Assembly: GCF_013318015.2 (NCBI RefSeq)
Contig: NZ_CP115841.1
Location: forward strand, 2,552,501 to 2,616,500
Direction of reading: 5' to 3'
From: Agrobacterium tumefaciens
GTDB taxonomy: Bacteria > Pseudomonadota > Alphaproteobacteria > Rhizobiales > Rhizobiaceae
DNA: 64,000 nt
Shown here piece after piece: positions 9,844-21,607 of this stretch. Each line of letters starts with the position of its first letter. Position 1 is the first letter of the stretch. Position numbers and translations under genes: made by a program. The notes beneath the pieces are model-generated. The model was not told where the DNA came from. It searched no databases and was given only the letters and a program-made list of their open reading frames with translations.

Positions 9844-10065
9844 ATGACCGTCACCGTTTACAGCAAACCCGCCTGCGTCCAGTGCACTGCCACCTATCGT
9901 GCGCTTGACCGCATCGGTGTCAGCTACGAGATCGTCGATATCTCCGAAGATGCGGATGCCCTCGATCACGTTCGCGGCCTTGGTTACATGCAGGTTCCCG
10001 TGGTCGTTGCGGGCGAACGCCATTGGGCGGGTTTCCGTCCGGACATGATTGGCTCGATCAGCTGA
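9844..10065 (+). CDS. nrdH: Glutaredoxin-like protein NrdH
   Basis: A 73-aa redoxin that reduces the class Ib ribonucleotide reductase. The CVQC redox pair is at residues 11-14, and the C-terminal WAGFRPDMI segment is typical of NrdH. The ATG at 9844 follows AAAGAGGAAAC; the longer frame from 9790 runs into leader sequence and is not favoured. It is the first gene of nrdHIEF. Confidence 0.95.
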   Translation: MTVTVYSKPACVQCTATYRALDRIGVSYEIVDISEDADALDHVRGLGYMQVPVVVAGERHWAGFRPDMIGSIS

Positions 10066-10077
10066 GGAGGCGATGCG

Positions 10078-10463
10078 ATGGGGCTGATCGTCTATTATTC
10101 CAGCCGGTCTGAGAACACTCATCGCTTCCTTCAAAAACTGGGGCGACGATTGCTTCGCCTGCCGCTCGGCGCCGAGGAAGACGTTCCTCACGTGTCGGAG
10201 CCCTATGTTCTCGTCACCCCCACCTATGGGGGCGGCGGCATGAAAGGAGCGGTACCGAAACCGGTTATCCGGTTTTTGAACGAGCCCTCAAACCGAAATC
10301 TCATTCGCGGCGTCATCGCGGCGGGAAATACGAATTTTGGCGCAGCTTTCGCATCCGCCGGAGATATCGTGTCGCGTAAATGCGCGGTGCCGTTTCTCTA
10401 CCGCTTCGAGCTTCTCGGCACGGAGGAAGATGTCGCCAACGTCAATCATGGATTGGAACGATT

Positions 10464-10476
<13 letters not shown>
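10078..10476 (+). CDS. nrdI: Flavodoxin-like NrdI, class Ib RNR activator
   Basis: A 132-aa flavodoxin-like protein supplying the oxidant for assembly of the Mn(III)2-tyrosyl radical cofactor of NrdF. The FMN phosphate loop [12 protein letters not shown], the TPTYGGG loop and AGNTNFG segment identify NrdI. It begins 12 bases after nrdH and its 3' end overlaps the likely nrdE start. Confidence 0.95.
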
Positions 10477-13644
<3,168 letters not shown>

Positions 13645-13659
13645 ACCGGTTGTCGCCAA

Positions 13660-13685
13660 GAACCCGCAAAAGTTATTGCGGGTTC
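13660..13685. other. Symmetric stem-loop between convergent nrdF and hydrolase genes
   Basis: GAACCCGCAA (13660-13669) and TTGCGGGTTC (13676-13685) form a perfect 10-bp stem with a 6-base loop. It overlaps the stop codon of the minus-strand gene. No T-run follows on either strand, so it is more likely a 3'-end stabiliser or weak bidirectional terminator. Confidence 0.55.
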
Positions 13686-14785
13686 ACGACCTGGCTCGCA
13701 AGCCGGAAGGGGCTGGATACTGTTGCCCCGATAGCATCGAACACAAAGGCACCCGCGCGGCCTATGCCGTTTTCGCCGTTGCCGTTCCGGCTCGCCTCCA
13801 GTTGTGGCACCAGCGACGCGAGTGCCGCATAGCGGTCGTGGTTGAGCGGATCCGATGCCTTGAGCTTGGAGATGTCAACGAACTGAACGCCCTCTTTCAG
13901 GGCGGCTTCCTGCACTTGGGGATCGGTCACATCCAGCGCGCCTATGCGGGTGACGTCGGCCCCCAGGATGGAGGAAGCCTTCAGGGCGCGGTCGTCCTTG
14001 GAGACGAGAATGGTGAGCGGCGGATTGAGCCTTCCCACCACCTCGATCTGCTTGCGGAAAACATCGGCGTCTATATCCGGCGCGGCCAGCACTACCTGTA
14101 GTTTGGAAAGCACATCGTTCCTGCCTTCGAAGCGCAATTGTCGCAGCGCTTCCATGACCAGCCAGCCGCCCATGCTGTGACCGAACACGACAATGCTTTT
14201 TTTCGGTGTTTGCCTGGTAAGGTCGGTCAGCACCATGGCCAGCGCGTCTCGCGAATAGGTCGCTGATTCCTTGTCGGCCACGTAACCGGTGACGCTCGCC
14301 TGGGACGGCCAGGAAAAGACCAGCGGCACACCATCCATATTGGCATCGGCTGCCATTTGTGCCGCACGGAACAAGGCTTCCTGATAGCTGTAATTATAGC
14401 CATGCACAAAAAGCGCGATCTGCTTGCCGGATCGGGTGACGTCGCCAAGATCGGAATTGAAACGCGTTTTCGTCAGCATATCGGCTTTGGTGACGACAAA
14501 ATCCTTGCTCGGGTTCGGCTTGCCTTTGGACCATTCGATATTTCCGCTTTTATGGCTGGGAGGAATGGAAATGTCGAAGCGCGCATAATTCAGCTCAGCC
14601 GCCCGCCCAGCGCTAAAGCCCTTTTTGGCCTCGTTGTTTTTCTCCCGCGTGCTAGCCACATAGGCTGTCACGATTTTCGTATCGGTGGTCTTGGTGTTTA
14701 TGGCCTGCAACACATCCGCCCCCGGCCTGCCCGCGCAGGATGAAAGAAGGCTGAAAGCGAGGAGGAGCGAAAAAATCAGGCGCAT
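13673..14785 (-). CDS. Lipoprotein alpha/beta hydrolase (DUF900 type)
   Basis: A 370-aa predicted lipoprotein. The signal sequence ends in the lipobox LLSSC (Cys near residue 17). An alpha/beta hydrolase domain of the DUF900 class follows, with oxyanion segment FVHGYNYSYQEAL, nucleophile elbow FGHSMGG and a candidate catalytic His in the DPLNHDRYA segment. The start at 14785 places the signal peptide at the N-terminus; the frame stays open to 14905 without a better start. Substrate unknown. It is convergent with nrdF and divergent from recF. Confidence 0.8.
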   Translation of the reverse strand: MRLIFSLLLAFSLLSSCAGRPGADVLQAINTKTTDTKIVTAYVASTREKNNEAKKGFSAGRAAELNYARFDISIPPSHKSGNIEWSKGKPNPSKDFVVTKADMLTKTRFNSDLGDVTRSGKQIALFVHGYNYSYQEALFRAAQMAADANMDGVPLVFSWPSQASVTGYVADKESATYSRDALAMVLTDLTRQTPKKSIVVFGHSMGGWLVMEALRQLRFEGRNDVLSKLQVVLAAPDIDADVFRKQIEVVGRLNPPLTILVSKDDRALKASSILGADVTRIGALDVTDPQVQEAALKEGVQFVDISKLKASDPLNHDRYAALASLVPQLEASRNGNGENGIGRAGAFVFDAIGATVSSPFRLASQVVNPQ

Positions 14786-14941
14786 GGATGGGGTTACCGA
14801 TAATGAGGGACCACGCATAAATAACCGGCCGCTCAAAAAGTTGCTACTGGAGACTGGATTGCGGTGTGGTGGCATTATGTTCAATGCGGACGACGCATTC
14901 CCCACCTTGCTATCCAGCTATGTTCGTTTTAGGCCGTACAG

Positions 14942-16069
14942 ATGACGAATAAGGTGTCGCTTTTACGGCTGAAACTCACGGACTTCCGCAACTATGCGGC
15001 GGCGTCGCTTGTGCTGGATGACCGCCACGTGGTGCTGACGGGTGACAACGGTTCCGGCAAGACCAATCTCCTGGAGGCCGTTTCGTTTCTGTCGCCCGGA
15101 AGGGGCCTGCGCCGCGCCACCCTGTCCGATGTGACGCGAGTGGGGGCGGAGGCCGCCGGTTTTTCGATTTTTGCGGATGTCGACGGCATGGACGGCGAGG
15201 TCGCCATCGGAACCGGGATCGAGGGTGACGGCGAGGTAGTGTCGCGCCGCCTGAGGCTGAACGGGACATCGGTGAAGTCGGTCGATGAATTGACGGATCA
15301 TCTGCGGGTGCTGTGGCTGACGCCTGCCATGGATGGGCTTTTTACCGGTTCATCCTCGGATCGCCGGCGTTTTCTCGATCGGTTGGTGCTCTCGCTCGAT
15401 CCCGCGCATGGACGGCGGGCAAGCGACTTCGAAAAGGCCATGCGCGGCCGCAACCGTCTGCTTTCGGAAGGCCGTTTCGATCCGGTCTGGCTGGACGGTA
15501 TCGAGAAGCAGATGGCGGAACTCGGCATTTCCATGGCGCTCGCGCGCTATGAAATGTTGGGTCTTTTGAAGAGCCTCATCGAAGGCCGTTCCGGCAATGC
15601 TGCCTTCCCCTCTGCAGCGCTGGCGCTCTCGGGTTTCATGGACGACACGCTCAACCGGCCGGCTGTCGATCTGGAAGACGAGTATAGGCTTATGCTGCGC
15701 GAAGGCCGGTATCGAGACGCGGCGGCAGGCCGCACGCTTGATGGGCCACACCGTGTCGATCTGTTCGTGCGCCATGCGGAAAAGAACATGGAGGCAGAGC
15801 GTTGCTCGACCGGAGAACAGAAGGCGCTGCTGGTGGGATTGGTGCTTGCGCATGCCCAGCTCACCGCCAACATGACCGGCCATGCGCCGGTTCTGCTGCT
15901 CGACGAAATTGCTGCGCATCTGGATGAGGGCAGGCGGGCGGCTCTGTTCGATCTCATTCACGCGCTCGGTGGTCAGAGTTTCATGACCGGAACGGATGCG
16001 GCAATGTTCTCCGCCCTTGGCGACAGGGCGCAATTCTTCAATGTTTCCCAAGGGGGCATCACGGCATGA
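14942..16069 (+). CDS. recF: DNA replication and repair protein RecF
   Basis: A 375-aa SMC-like ATPase that helps load RecA at gaps. Walker A is GDNGSGKTN (about residues 34-42), the signature region is CSTGEQKALL, and the D-loop/Walker B is VLLLDEIAAHLD. The N-terminal LRLTDFRNY segment is typical (here LKLTDFRNYA). It is not beside dnaA/dnaN/gyrB as in enterobacteria, which is normal in rhizobia. The moeB-like gene follows 22 bases later on the same strand, probably as an operon. Confidence 0.95.
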   Translation: MTNKVSLLRLKLTDFRNYAAASLVLDDRHVVLTGDNGSGKTNLLEAVSFLSPGRGLRRATLSDVTRVGAEAAGFSIFADVDGMDGEVAIGTGIEGDGEVVSRRLRLNGTSVKSVDELTDHLRVLWLTPAMDGLFTGSSSDRRRFLDRLVLSLDPAHGRRASDFEKAMRGRNRLLSEGRFDPVWLDGIEKQMAELGISMALARYEMLGLLKSLIEGRSGNAAFPSAALALSGFMDDTLNRPAVDLEDEYRLMLREGRYRDAAAGRTLDGPHRVDLFVRHAEKNMEAERCSTGEQKALLVGLVLAHAQLTANMTGHAPVLLLDEIAAHLDEGRRAALFDLIHALGGQSFMTGTDAAMFSALGDRAQFFNVSQGGITA

Positions 16070-16091
16070 CGGCGAAAAAATGGAGTGCGAC

Positions 16092-16859
16092 ATGGACCCG
16101 CTGAGCCCGGACGAAATCGAACGCTACAAGCGCCATATTCTCTTGCCGGAAATCGGCGGTGCCGGGCAGCAGCGTCTGAAGGCCGCGCGGGTGCTGGTAA
16201 TCGGGGCTGGTGGCCTCGGCGCGCCTGTCCTTCATTATCTTGCTGCAGCCGGTGTCGGCACGCTTGGCCTGATCGATGACGACGTGGTCTCCCTGTCCAA
16301 TCTCCAGCGGCAGGTGATCCACGATACCGGCACGATCGGTGAGCTGAAAACGGCAAGCGCCCGCGCAGCCATCGCCCGGCTCAACCCGCATGTGCGTACC
16401 CTTGTTTTTGAGGAGCGTTTTTCGCAGGTCTGGGCGCACACCCATCTGCCATCCTTCGATCTCCTTATCGACGGTTCTGATAATTTCGACACACGTTATG
16501 CCGCTGCCGATGCCGCAGAGGCTGCTAAAAGGCCGCTGGTAACGGGCGCTGTCGGCCGTTTCGATGGTTCGGTAACGGTGCTGAAACCCTATGAGGCGGG
16601 TGCCGATGGTAATCTGCTGCCGGGGTATCGCGATCTGTTTCCCGAGCCACCGCCGCAGGGGCTTATTCCGAATTGCGCGGAAACGGGCATCGTCGGCGCT
16701 TTGACCGGCGTGATCGGCACGATCATGGCCATGGAGGCCATCAAGGTGATCACCGCTGCCGGCGAGCCATTGGTCGGCCGCCTGCTTCTCTATGACGCCC
16801 TGTCGGCCCGCTTCGAAACCGTGCGTTACAAGCGCCGCCATGCTGGAAAAAAAACATGA
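16092..16859 (+). CDS. MoeB/ThiF-family E1-like adenylyltransferase lacking the zinc motifs
   Basis: A 255-aa E1-like enzyme that adenylates the C-terminus of a ubiquitin-like sulfur carrier (MoaD or ThiS) for molybdopterin or thiamine synthesis. The Rossmann loop GAGGLGAP, the DDDVVSLSNLQRQ segment and DGSDNFDTRY are intact. The two CxxC zinc pairs of MoeB/ThiF are absent: the first position reads GYRDLFPEPPP and the C-terminal one is missing; only one Cys (PNC) remains. ATG 16092 has GGAG 6 bases upstream; ATG 16080 is an alternative. Its stop overlaps the next gene (ATGA). Confidence 0.85.
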   Translation: MDPLSPDEIERYKRHILLPEIGGAGQQRLKAARVLVIGAGGLGAPVLHYLAAAGVGTLGLIDDDVVSLSNLQRQVIHDTGTIGELKTASARAAIARLNPHVRTLVFEERFSQVWAHTHLPSFDLLIDGSDNFDTRYAAADAAEAAKRPLVTGAVGRFDGSVTVLKPYEAGADGNLLPGYRDLFPEPPPQGLIPNCAETGIVGALTGVIGTIMAMEAIKVITAAGEPLVGRLLLYDALSARFETVRYKRRHAGKKT

Positions 16860-17332
16860 CTGAGATCACAAGGATTAGCGAAGAATTCGAGCGCTGGCAG
16901 GAGCTGCTTGCGCTTATCATGTCGTCCTTCGCCTATATGGACGGCGTCATCGACCCACCATCGTCCGCTCACCGTTTGACGCTCGAAAATCTCGCGGAGA
17001 AGGCGAGGGCGGAGACCGCTTTCGTGGCGCTGGATGGTGATGAGATTGTTGGCTGCCTGTTTTGCCGGCAGGAACCACCGGCCTACCTTTACGTCGGCAA
17101 GCTGTGCGTCTCCCTGAAAGCGCAGGGCAAAGGCATCGGCAAAATGCTTCTGGAACGGGCCGAAGCATTGGCCCGCGAATTGGCGTTACCGGCGCTGCGG
17201 CTGGAAACGCGTATCGAGCTTGTCGGCAATCACGCGAAATTCGCCGCCTGGGGTTTCATCAAAACCGCTGAAAACGCCCATCCGGGTTACGACCGCACGA
17301 CCTCGATTGAAATGACGAAATTCCTCGGCTGA
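16856..17332 (+). CDS. GNAT-family N-acetyltransferase
   Basis: A 158-aa protein with the GNAT core: strand plus motif A VSLKAQGKGIGKMLLERAEALA, matching the acetyl-CoA pyrophosphate loop Q/RxxGxG/A. Downstream N-H-A-K-F-A-A-WGF is the usual motif B context. It is translationally coupled to the MoeB-like gene by a 4-base overlap. Substrate cannot be read from the sequence. Confidence 0.85.
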   Translation: MTEITRISEEFERWQELLALIMSSFAYMDGVIDPPSSAHRLTLENLAEKARAETAFVALDGDEIVGCLFCRQEPPAYLYVGKLCVSLKAQGKGIGKMLLERAEALARELALPALRLETRIELVGNHAKFAAWGFIKTAENAHPGYDRTTSIEMTKFLG

Positions 17333-17411
17333 GACGGCTCAATTTTTGATCCGCTTAAAAGCCTGCTTCTCCCTTCCACGTCACGAGCAGACACGGCTTG
17401 TCTGAACCGGT

Positions 17412-18416
17412 TCAGTTCCGCCCCGGCAGCACCCGGTTCGGCGGTCGGTGTCCGTCGAAAAGCGTGCGGATGTTGATGATGACCTTGTCACCCATCTCGA
17501 TGCGTCCCTCGATCGTTGCCGAGCCCATATGGGGAAGCAGCACGACCTTTCCTTCTCTCGCGAGCTTGATGAGCTTGGGATTGATTGCGGGTTCGTTCTC
17601 GTAGACATCGAGACCGGCTCCGGCGATCTTTCCGTCGCGCAGGCACTGGATCATTGCCGCCTCATCGATGATATCGCCGCGCGCCGTGTTGACGATGTAG
17701 CTTGTCGGCTGCATCAGCGCGAGCCGTCGTGCCGAGATCAGGTGATAGGTCGCAGGTGTGGAGGGGCAATTGACGGAAACAATATCCACCCGCGCCAGCA
17801 TCTGGTCGAGGCTGTCCCAATAGGTTGCCTCAAGCTCCGCTTCCGTCGCCGGGTTGACGCGTTTGCGGTTGTGATAGTGTATGGAGAGGCCGAAAGCCTT
17901 GGCGCGCCGCGCAACTGCCGTACCGATGCGGCCCATGCCGACAATGCCGATGCGTTTGCCGGAAATGCGCCGTCCCAGCATCCAGGTCGGCGACCAGCCC
18001 AGCCATTCGTCGGCGCCATTGGCAAGCACGCGCGTGCCTTCGATCAGGCGGCGCGGCACGGCCAGCACCAGCGCCATGGTGATATCGGCGCTGTCTTCGG
18101 TCAGCACATTGGGCGTGTTGGTCACTGTGATGCCCTTTCGGGCGGCCGCGTCCACATCCACATGGTCTATGCCGTTGGAAAAGCTTGCGATCAGCTTCAG
18201 TTGCGGCCCTGCTTTCTCGATCATGGCGGCGGTGATGCGGTCCGTGACCGTCGGCACCAGAACGTCGACCCGCTGCATGGCGGCCACAAGCTCCTCCTCG
18301 CGGCGCTGCGTATCGTCGATATTCAGTTCGGCATCGAAGAGTTCCCGCATTCTGGTTTCGACGACGTCAGGCAATTTGCGGGTGATATAGACTGTCGGTC
18401 TCTTCTTGTGGGTCAT
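17412..18416 (-). CDS. D-isomer specific 2-hydroxyacid dehydrogenase (glyoxylate reductase-like)
   Basis: A 334-aa NAD(P)-dependent dehydrogenase reducing a 2-keto acid such as glyoxylate or hydroxypyruvate. The nucleotide loop GMGRIGTAVARRAKAFG is near residue 160. Catalytic Arg (NTARGDIID), Glu (VYENEP) and His (LPHMGSAT) are all present. Length is standard. It is convergent with the GNAT gene; substrate preference is by family only. Confidence 0.88.
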   Translation of the reverse strand: MTHKKRPTVYITRKLPDVVETRMRELFDAELNIDDTQRREEELVAAMQRVDVLVPTVTDRITAAMIEKAGPQLKLIASFSNGIDHVDVDAAARKGITVTNTPNVLTEDSADITMALVLAVPRRLIEGTRVLANGADEWLGWSPTWMLGRRISGKRIGIVGMGRIGTAVARRAKAFGLSIHYHNRKRVNPATEAELEATYWDSLDQMLARVDIVSVNCPSTPATYHLISARRLALMQPTSYIVNTARGDIIDEAAMIQCLRDGKIAGAGLDVYENEPAINPKLIKLAREGKVVLLPHMGSATIEGRIEMGDKVIINIRTLFDGHRPPNRVLPGRN

Positions 18417-18590
18417 CGTTTGCCGCTGCCTTGTTCAGAAGTCATTAACCAGAAAGAGCGATAATTTCTTTCAATCAGGGCGTTTCTACCAGACCCACGG
18501 GCGAAGACAAATAAAACTCGCCGAAGCTTGAGGCGTGTGGAAACGAGCCTCCTCGAATTTAATCCGGTTTGCAGAAGGCAGGAAACGGAA

Positions 18591-19130
18591 ATGGGCATGC
18601 GCAGTGTGGTTTTTATGGTTTGCATTGCATTGTCTCTGGGCCTCTTTGGTGTGGCGAACGAGGCCATGGCGCAAGGCGCTGCCAAAGGCGCAAGCGGCCT
18701 GCCTTTGCCGCGTTTTGTCAGCCTGAAATCCAAGCGCGTCAACATGCGCATCGGACCCAGCACGGATTATGCCGTTTCCTGGATGTATATGAAATCGGGA
18801 ATGCCGGTTGAAATCATTCAGGAATATGAGAACTGGCGGCGCATCCGCGATGCCGATGGCACGGAAGGCTGGGTTAACCAGGCGCTGCTCTCCGGCGAGC
18901 GCACGGCCGTCGCCGCGCCGTGGATGCGCGGCAAGGGCAAGGATGTCTACGTGAACATGCGCCGCGACGCACAGTCGGGCGCCTCCGTCATCGCCCGGCT
19001 GGAGCCGGGTGTCGTCTTCAGGATCGGTGAATGCAACGGCGACTGGTGCCGCGCCGAGGCCGGTCAGGCCTCAGGCTGGGTGTCGCAGGGTGAAATCTGG
19101 GGTGCTTATCCCGGCGAGGCCTTTAAATAA
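18591..19130 (+). CDS. Secreted SH3-domain protein
   Basis: A 179-aa protein with a signal peptide (first 28 residues, ending AMAQ). It carries two bacterial SH3 repeats: residues about 42-100 (KRVNMRIGPSTDY...EGWV) and 110-172 (DVYVNMRRDAQSG...SGWVSQGEIWG). Such domains bind peptidoglycan or cell-wall peptides. ATG 18591 follows AGGAAA with good spacing. Its last 8 bases overlap the convergent adenosine kinase gene. Confidence 0.85.
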   Translation: MGMRSVVFMVCIALSLGLFGVANEAMAQGAAKGASGLPLPRFVSLKSKRVNMRIGPSTDYAVSWMYMKSGMPVEIIQEYENWRRIRDADGTEGWVNQALLSGERTAVAAPWMRGKGKDVYVNMRRDAQSGASVIARLEPGVVFRIGECNGDWCRAEAGQASGWVSQGEIWGAYPGEAFK

Positions 19131-20115
19131 GGCCGTTTTTCTCGCCCAGCGCCTTGAGCGATGACATCGGACGCGGCCCGACCTGCTGAATGACGGCAGC
19201 AGCAGCAAGGCAGCCGAGTTTGCCGCAGTCTTCCAGAGACCGATCCTGCGTGTAACCGAACAGGAAGCCGGCGGCGAAAAGATCGCCGGCACCCGTTGTG
19301 TCGACCACGTCATACACCGGATAGGCTTCTACCTTCACGCGTTCCGTGCCGCGCAGGATAACGGCGCCTTCTTCGCTCATCGTTACCGCTGCGATCTTGC
19401 AATCGGCAGCGATTTTCGTCAGCGCCAGCTCGAAATCGTCGGTTTCATAGAGCGAGAGAGCTTCCTGCTTGTTGGCGAAAACGATGTCCACCGTGCCGGA
19501 ACGCATCAGGTCGAGAAATTCTTCGCGGTATCGGCCTACGCAGAAACTGTCTGAAAGCGTCATGGAGACTTCACGGCCGTTCTCATGCGCAATGCGGGCG
19601 CAATCGCGAATGGCATCCTTGGCGCGCGGCGGATCCCACAGGTAACCTTCGAAATAGGTGACCTTCGTGTTCGCCACGACGTCTTCTTCTACATCTTCCG
19701 GACCGAGATCGACGCAGGCGCCGAGATAGGTGTTCATCGAGCGCTCACCGTCTTCCGTGACGAAGATCATCGAGCGGGCAGTCGGCGGAAACGTGCCTTC
19801 CGGCTTCGTTTCGAAATAGACGCCCTGCGCGCGGATATCGTGCTGGAAGATTTCGCCGAGCTGATCTTCGGCCACCTTGCCGAAATAAGCCGCCCTGCCA
19901 CCGAAATTCGCCACGCCCGCCGCCGTGTTGCCCGCACTTCCGCCGGAGGCCTCGAGAGCGGGTCCCATCAGCGAATAAAGCAGTTCGGCCCGCTCCGCGT
20001 CGATGAGGTTCATCGCGCCTTTGGTGATGGCGTTATCATTGAGGAAGCGATCATCACAACGGGAAATGATGTCGACGATGGCATTGCCGACAGTCAGTAC
20101 GTCGAATTTCGTCAT
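19123..20115 (-). CDS. PfkB-family adenosine kinase
   Basis: A 330-aa carbohydrate/nucleoside kinase of the PfkB family. The N-terminal di-glycine switch region GGSAGNTAAGVANFGG and the C-terminal anion-hole motif DTTGAGDLFAAGFLFG with its catalytic Asp are present. Rhizobial proteins of this size are annotated as adenosine kinase, phosphorylating adenosine to AMP; the specific nucleoside is by homology. The ATG at 20115 gives the family-typical N-terminus MTKFDVLTVGNAIVD. Confidence 0.85.
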   Translation of the reverse strand: MTKFDVLTVGNAIVDIISRCDDRFLNDNAITKGAMNLIDAERAELLYSLMGPALEASGGSAGNTAAGVANFGGRAAYFGKVAEDQLGEIFQHDIRAQGVYFETKPEGTFPPTARSMIFVTEDGERSMNTYLGACVDLGPEDVEEDVVANTKVTYFEGYLWDPPRAKDAIRDCARIAHENGREVSMTLSDSFCVGRYREEFLDLMRSGTVDIVFANKQEALSLYETDDFELALTKIAADCKIAAVTMSEEGAVILRGTERVKVEAYPVYDVVDTTGAGDLFAAGFLFGYTQDRSLEDCGKLGCLAAAAVIQQVGPRPMSSLKALGEKNGLI

Positions 20116-20259
20116 AGGCCCTATCCGGTTTGCAGGGTGCACATTTTTGAACGGTCTTAAACAATTCTGGCGGCAAGAAAAGCCCAAAGGGAAAATATGC
20201 GGTTCTCCACCAGAGACAGAAACGCGTCATGTGCCTGTAATGTGGTTAAGCTATCACTC

Positions 20260-20395
20260 CGATCAGAGCAAACGGTGCGTGAATACGGACCAGAATAGAA
20301 GACATGAGGTCTTCTGGCTCACCCGTTATCTCCGTCACGGATGTACTGACGGCGTATAACGGATATGACAAAAGGCGGGGGAAACCCCGCTTTTT
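20260..20395 (+). ncRNA. Candidate small RNA with three hairpins
   Basis: The intergenic region between the adenosine kinase and AEC genes ends in a perfect intrinsic terminator although no plus-strand gene precedes it. Upstream are a hairpin AGAAGAC/GTCTTCT (20297-20315, extendable by CCAG/CTGG) and a two-part stem CCGTTAT/ATAACGG (20323-20362) enclosing CCGTCA/TGACGG. This chain of stems ending in a terminator is the anatomy of a trans-acting sRNA. The 5' end and promoter are not clear; no open frame explains the region. I cannot assign it to a known family. Confidence 0.6.
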
Positions 20396-20400
20396 CTTTT
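20374..20400 (+). terminator. Intrinsic terminator of the candidate sRNA
   Basis: GCGGGG, a GAAA tetraloop and CCCCGC (20375-20390) are followed by TTTTTCTTTT. It is among the best terminators in the window. The rest of 20401-20647 shows no gene; near 20560-20606 there is a short inverted repeat resembling rhizobial intergenic repeats. Confidence 0.9.
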
Positions 20401-20647
20401 GGTCCACCTTTGGTGCGCCCCTTTCTAGAGTGCCGCAAGCGGGTTTTCATTAGACGGTGCTCGAAAGACCGACCGCAGCGCCACTTGATCCAGTGACCGG
20501 TTTTGAGGGGCTTTCTGCAAAATACCTGACGGAGCTACGTCGCGTATTGAATGAAACATCCGGGTGCAGCGTTTTCGCGATTCCATTCCCTTGGAAAAGG
20601 CTCTAAAGCGGAGTATCTCCCGCAAAAGCCGCGAAAGCTCTCCCTCC

Positions 20648-21592
20648 ATGTCTGCCGTTGCCGCGAACGTCGCTCCGATTTTCATTCTTATCCTGATCGG
20701 CTGGCTCACCGTCAAGGCCGGCTTGTTCAGAGCTGATGCCGGTGAGATTCTCAGCGATTTCGTGTTCAAGATCGCCGTGCCGACGTTGATCTTCCGCACC
20801 CTTGCGGAGGCGAATTTTCATGGCGCATCGCCCTTCCGGCTGTGGCTGACCTATTTCGCCGGCGTGGCCGTAACCTGGACGGTTGGGCATATCGTCACGC
20901 GGTACATCTTCAAGCAGGATAGTCGCATCGCCGTCATAGCCGGCATATCCTCGGCCTTTGCCAACAATATCTTCATCGGCCTGCCGCTTGTCGGGCGGTC
21001 CATCGGGGATGAGGGGCTGGTCGCCCTCTCCATTCTGCTGGCCATCCATCTGCCGGTCATGATGATTGCCGGTACCATCTTGATGGAGAACGCCACGCAT
21101 AAGGCGGTGGGCGGCGAAAAGCGCAGCATGGCTTCTGTCTTCAGGCAGGTCGGCCGCAACCTCATTACAAATCCGCTGGTGATCGGACTTTTCATCGGGC
21201 TTTCGACCAATGTTTCAGGCGTGACGCTCACGCCCATCCTCAAGACCGTGGTTGATCAGATCGCGTCCATGGCGGGACCGGCAGCGCTCATCTCGCTCGG
21301 CATGGCGCTGACGAAATACACCATTCGCGGTAATCTTGGGATTGCCGTCACCATGACGGTTTTCAAACTGCTGCTTCTGCCCGCCTGCGTGTGGGCCATG
21401 GGCCACGCTCTCGGCCTCAGCCGGGAATGGACAGCTGCCCTCGTGCTCACCTCGTCGGTGCCGACAGGGGTGAATGCATGGCTGATCGCCAACCGCTTCG
21501 GCATCGGCCACAGCGTTGCGGCCTCCACCATCAGCATTTCCACGGCGACCGGTGTTCTCTCCGTGTCGCTGTGGGCATGGCTGTTGAGCTGA
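20648..21592 (+). CDS. AEC-family transporter (auxin efflux carrier/malonate permease type)
   Basis: A 314-aa membrane protein with about ten transmembrane segments in two five-helix halves. It shows the AEC family features: N-terminal APIFILILIGWLTVKAGLF, a mid-protein N-P-L segment (LITNPLVIGLFIGL) and C-terminal SSVPTGVNAWLIA. Family members export or import small organic anions such as malate or malonate; substrate unknown. ATG 20648 gives the typical N-terminus. It converges tightly on the methyltransferase gene. Confidence 0.87.
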   Translation: MSAVAANVAPIFILILIGWLTVKAGLFRADAGEILSDFVFKIAVPTLIFRTLAEANFHGASPFRLWLTYFAGVAVTWTVGHIVTRYIFKQDSRIAVIAGISSAFANNIFIGLPLVGRSIGDEGLVALSILLAIHLPVMMIAGTILMENATHKAVGGEKRSMASVFRQVGRNLITNPLVIGLFIGLSTNVSGVTLTPILKTVVDQIASMAGPAALISLGMALTKYTIRGNLGIAVTMTVFKLLLLPACVWAMGHALGLSREWTAALVLTSSVPTGVNAWLIANRFGIGHSVAASTISISTATGVLSVSLWAWLLS

Positions 21593-21607
21593 TGATGCTC
21601 GAATTGC

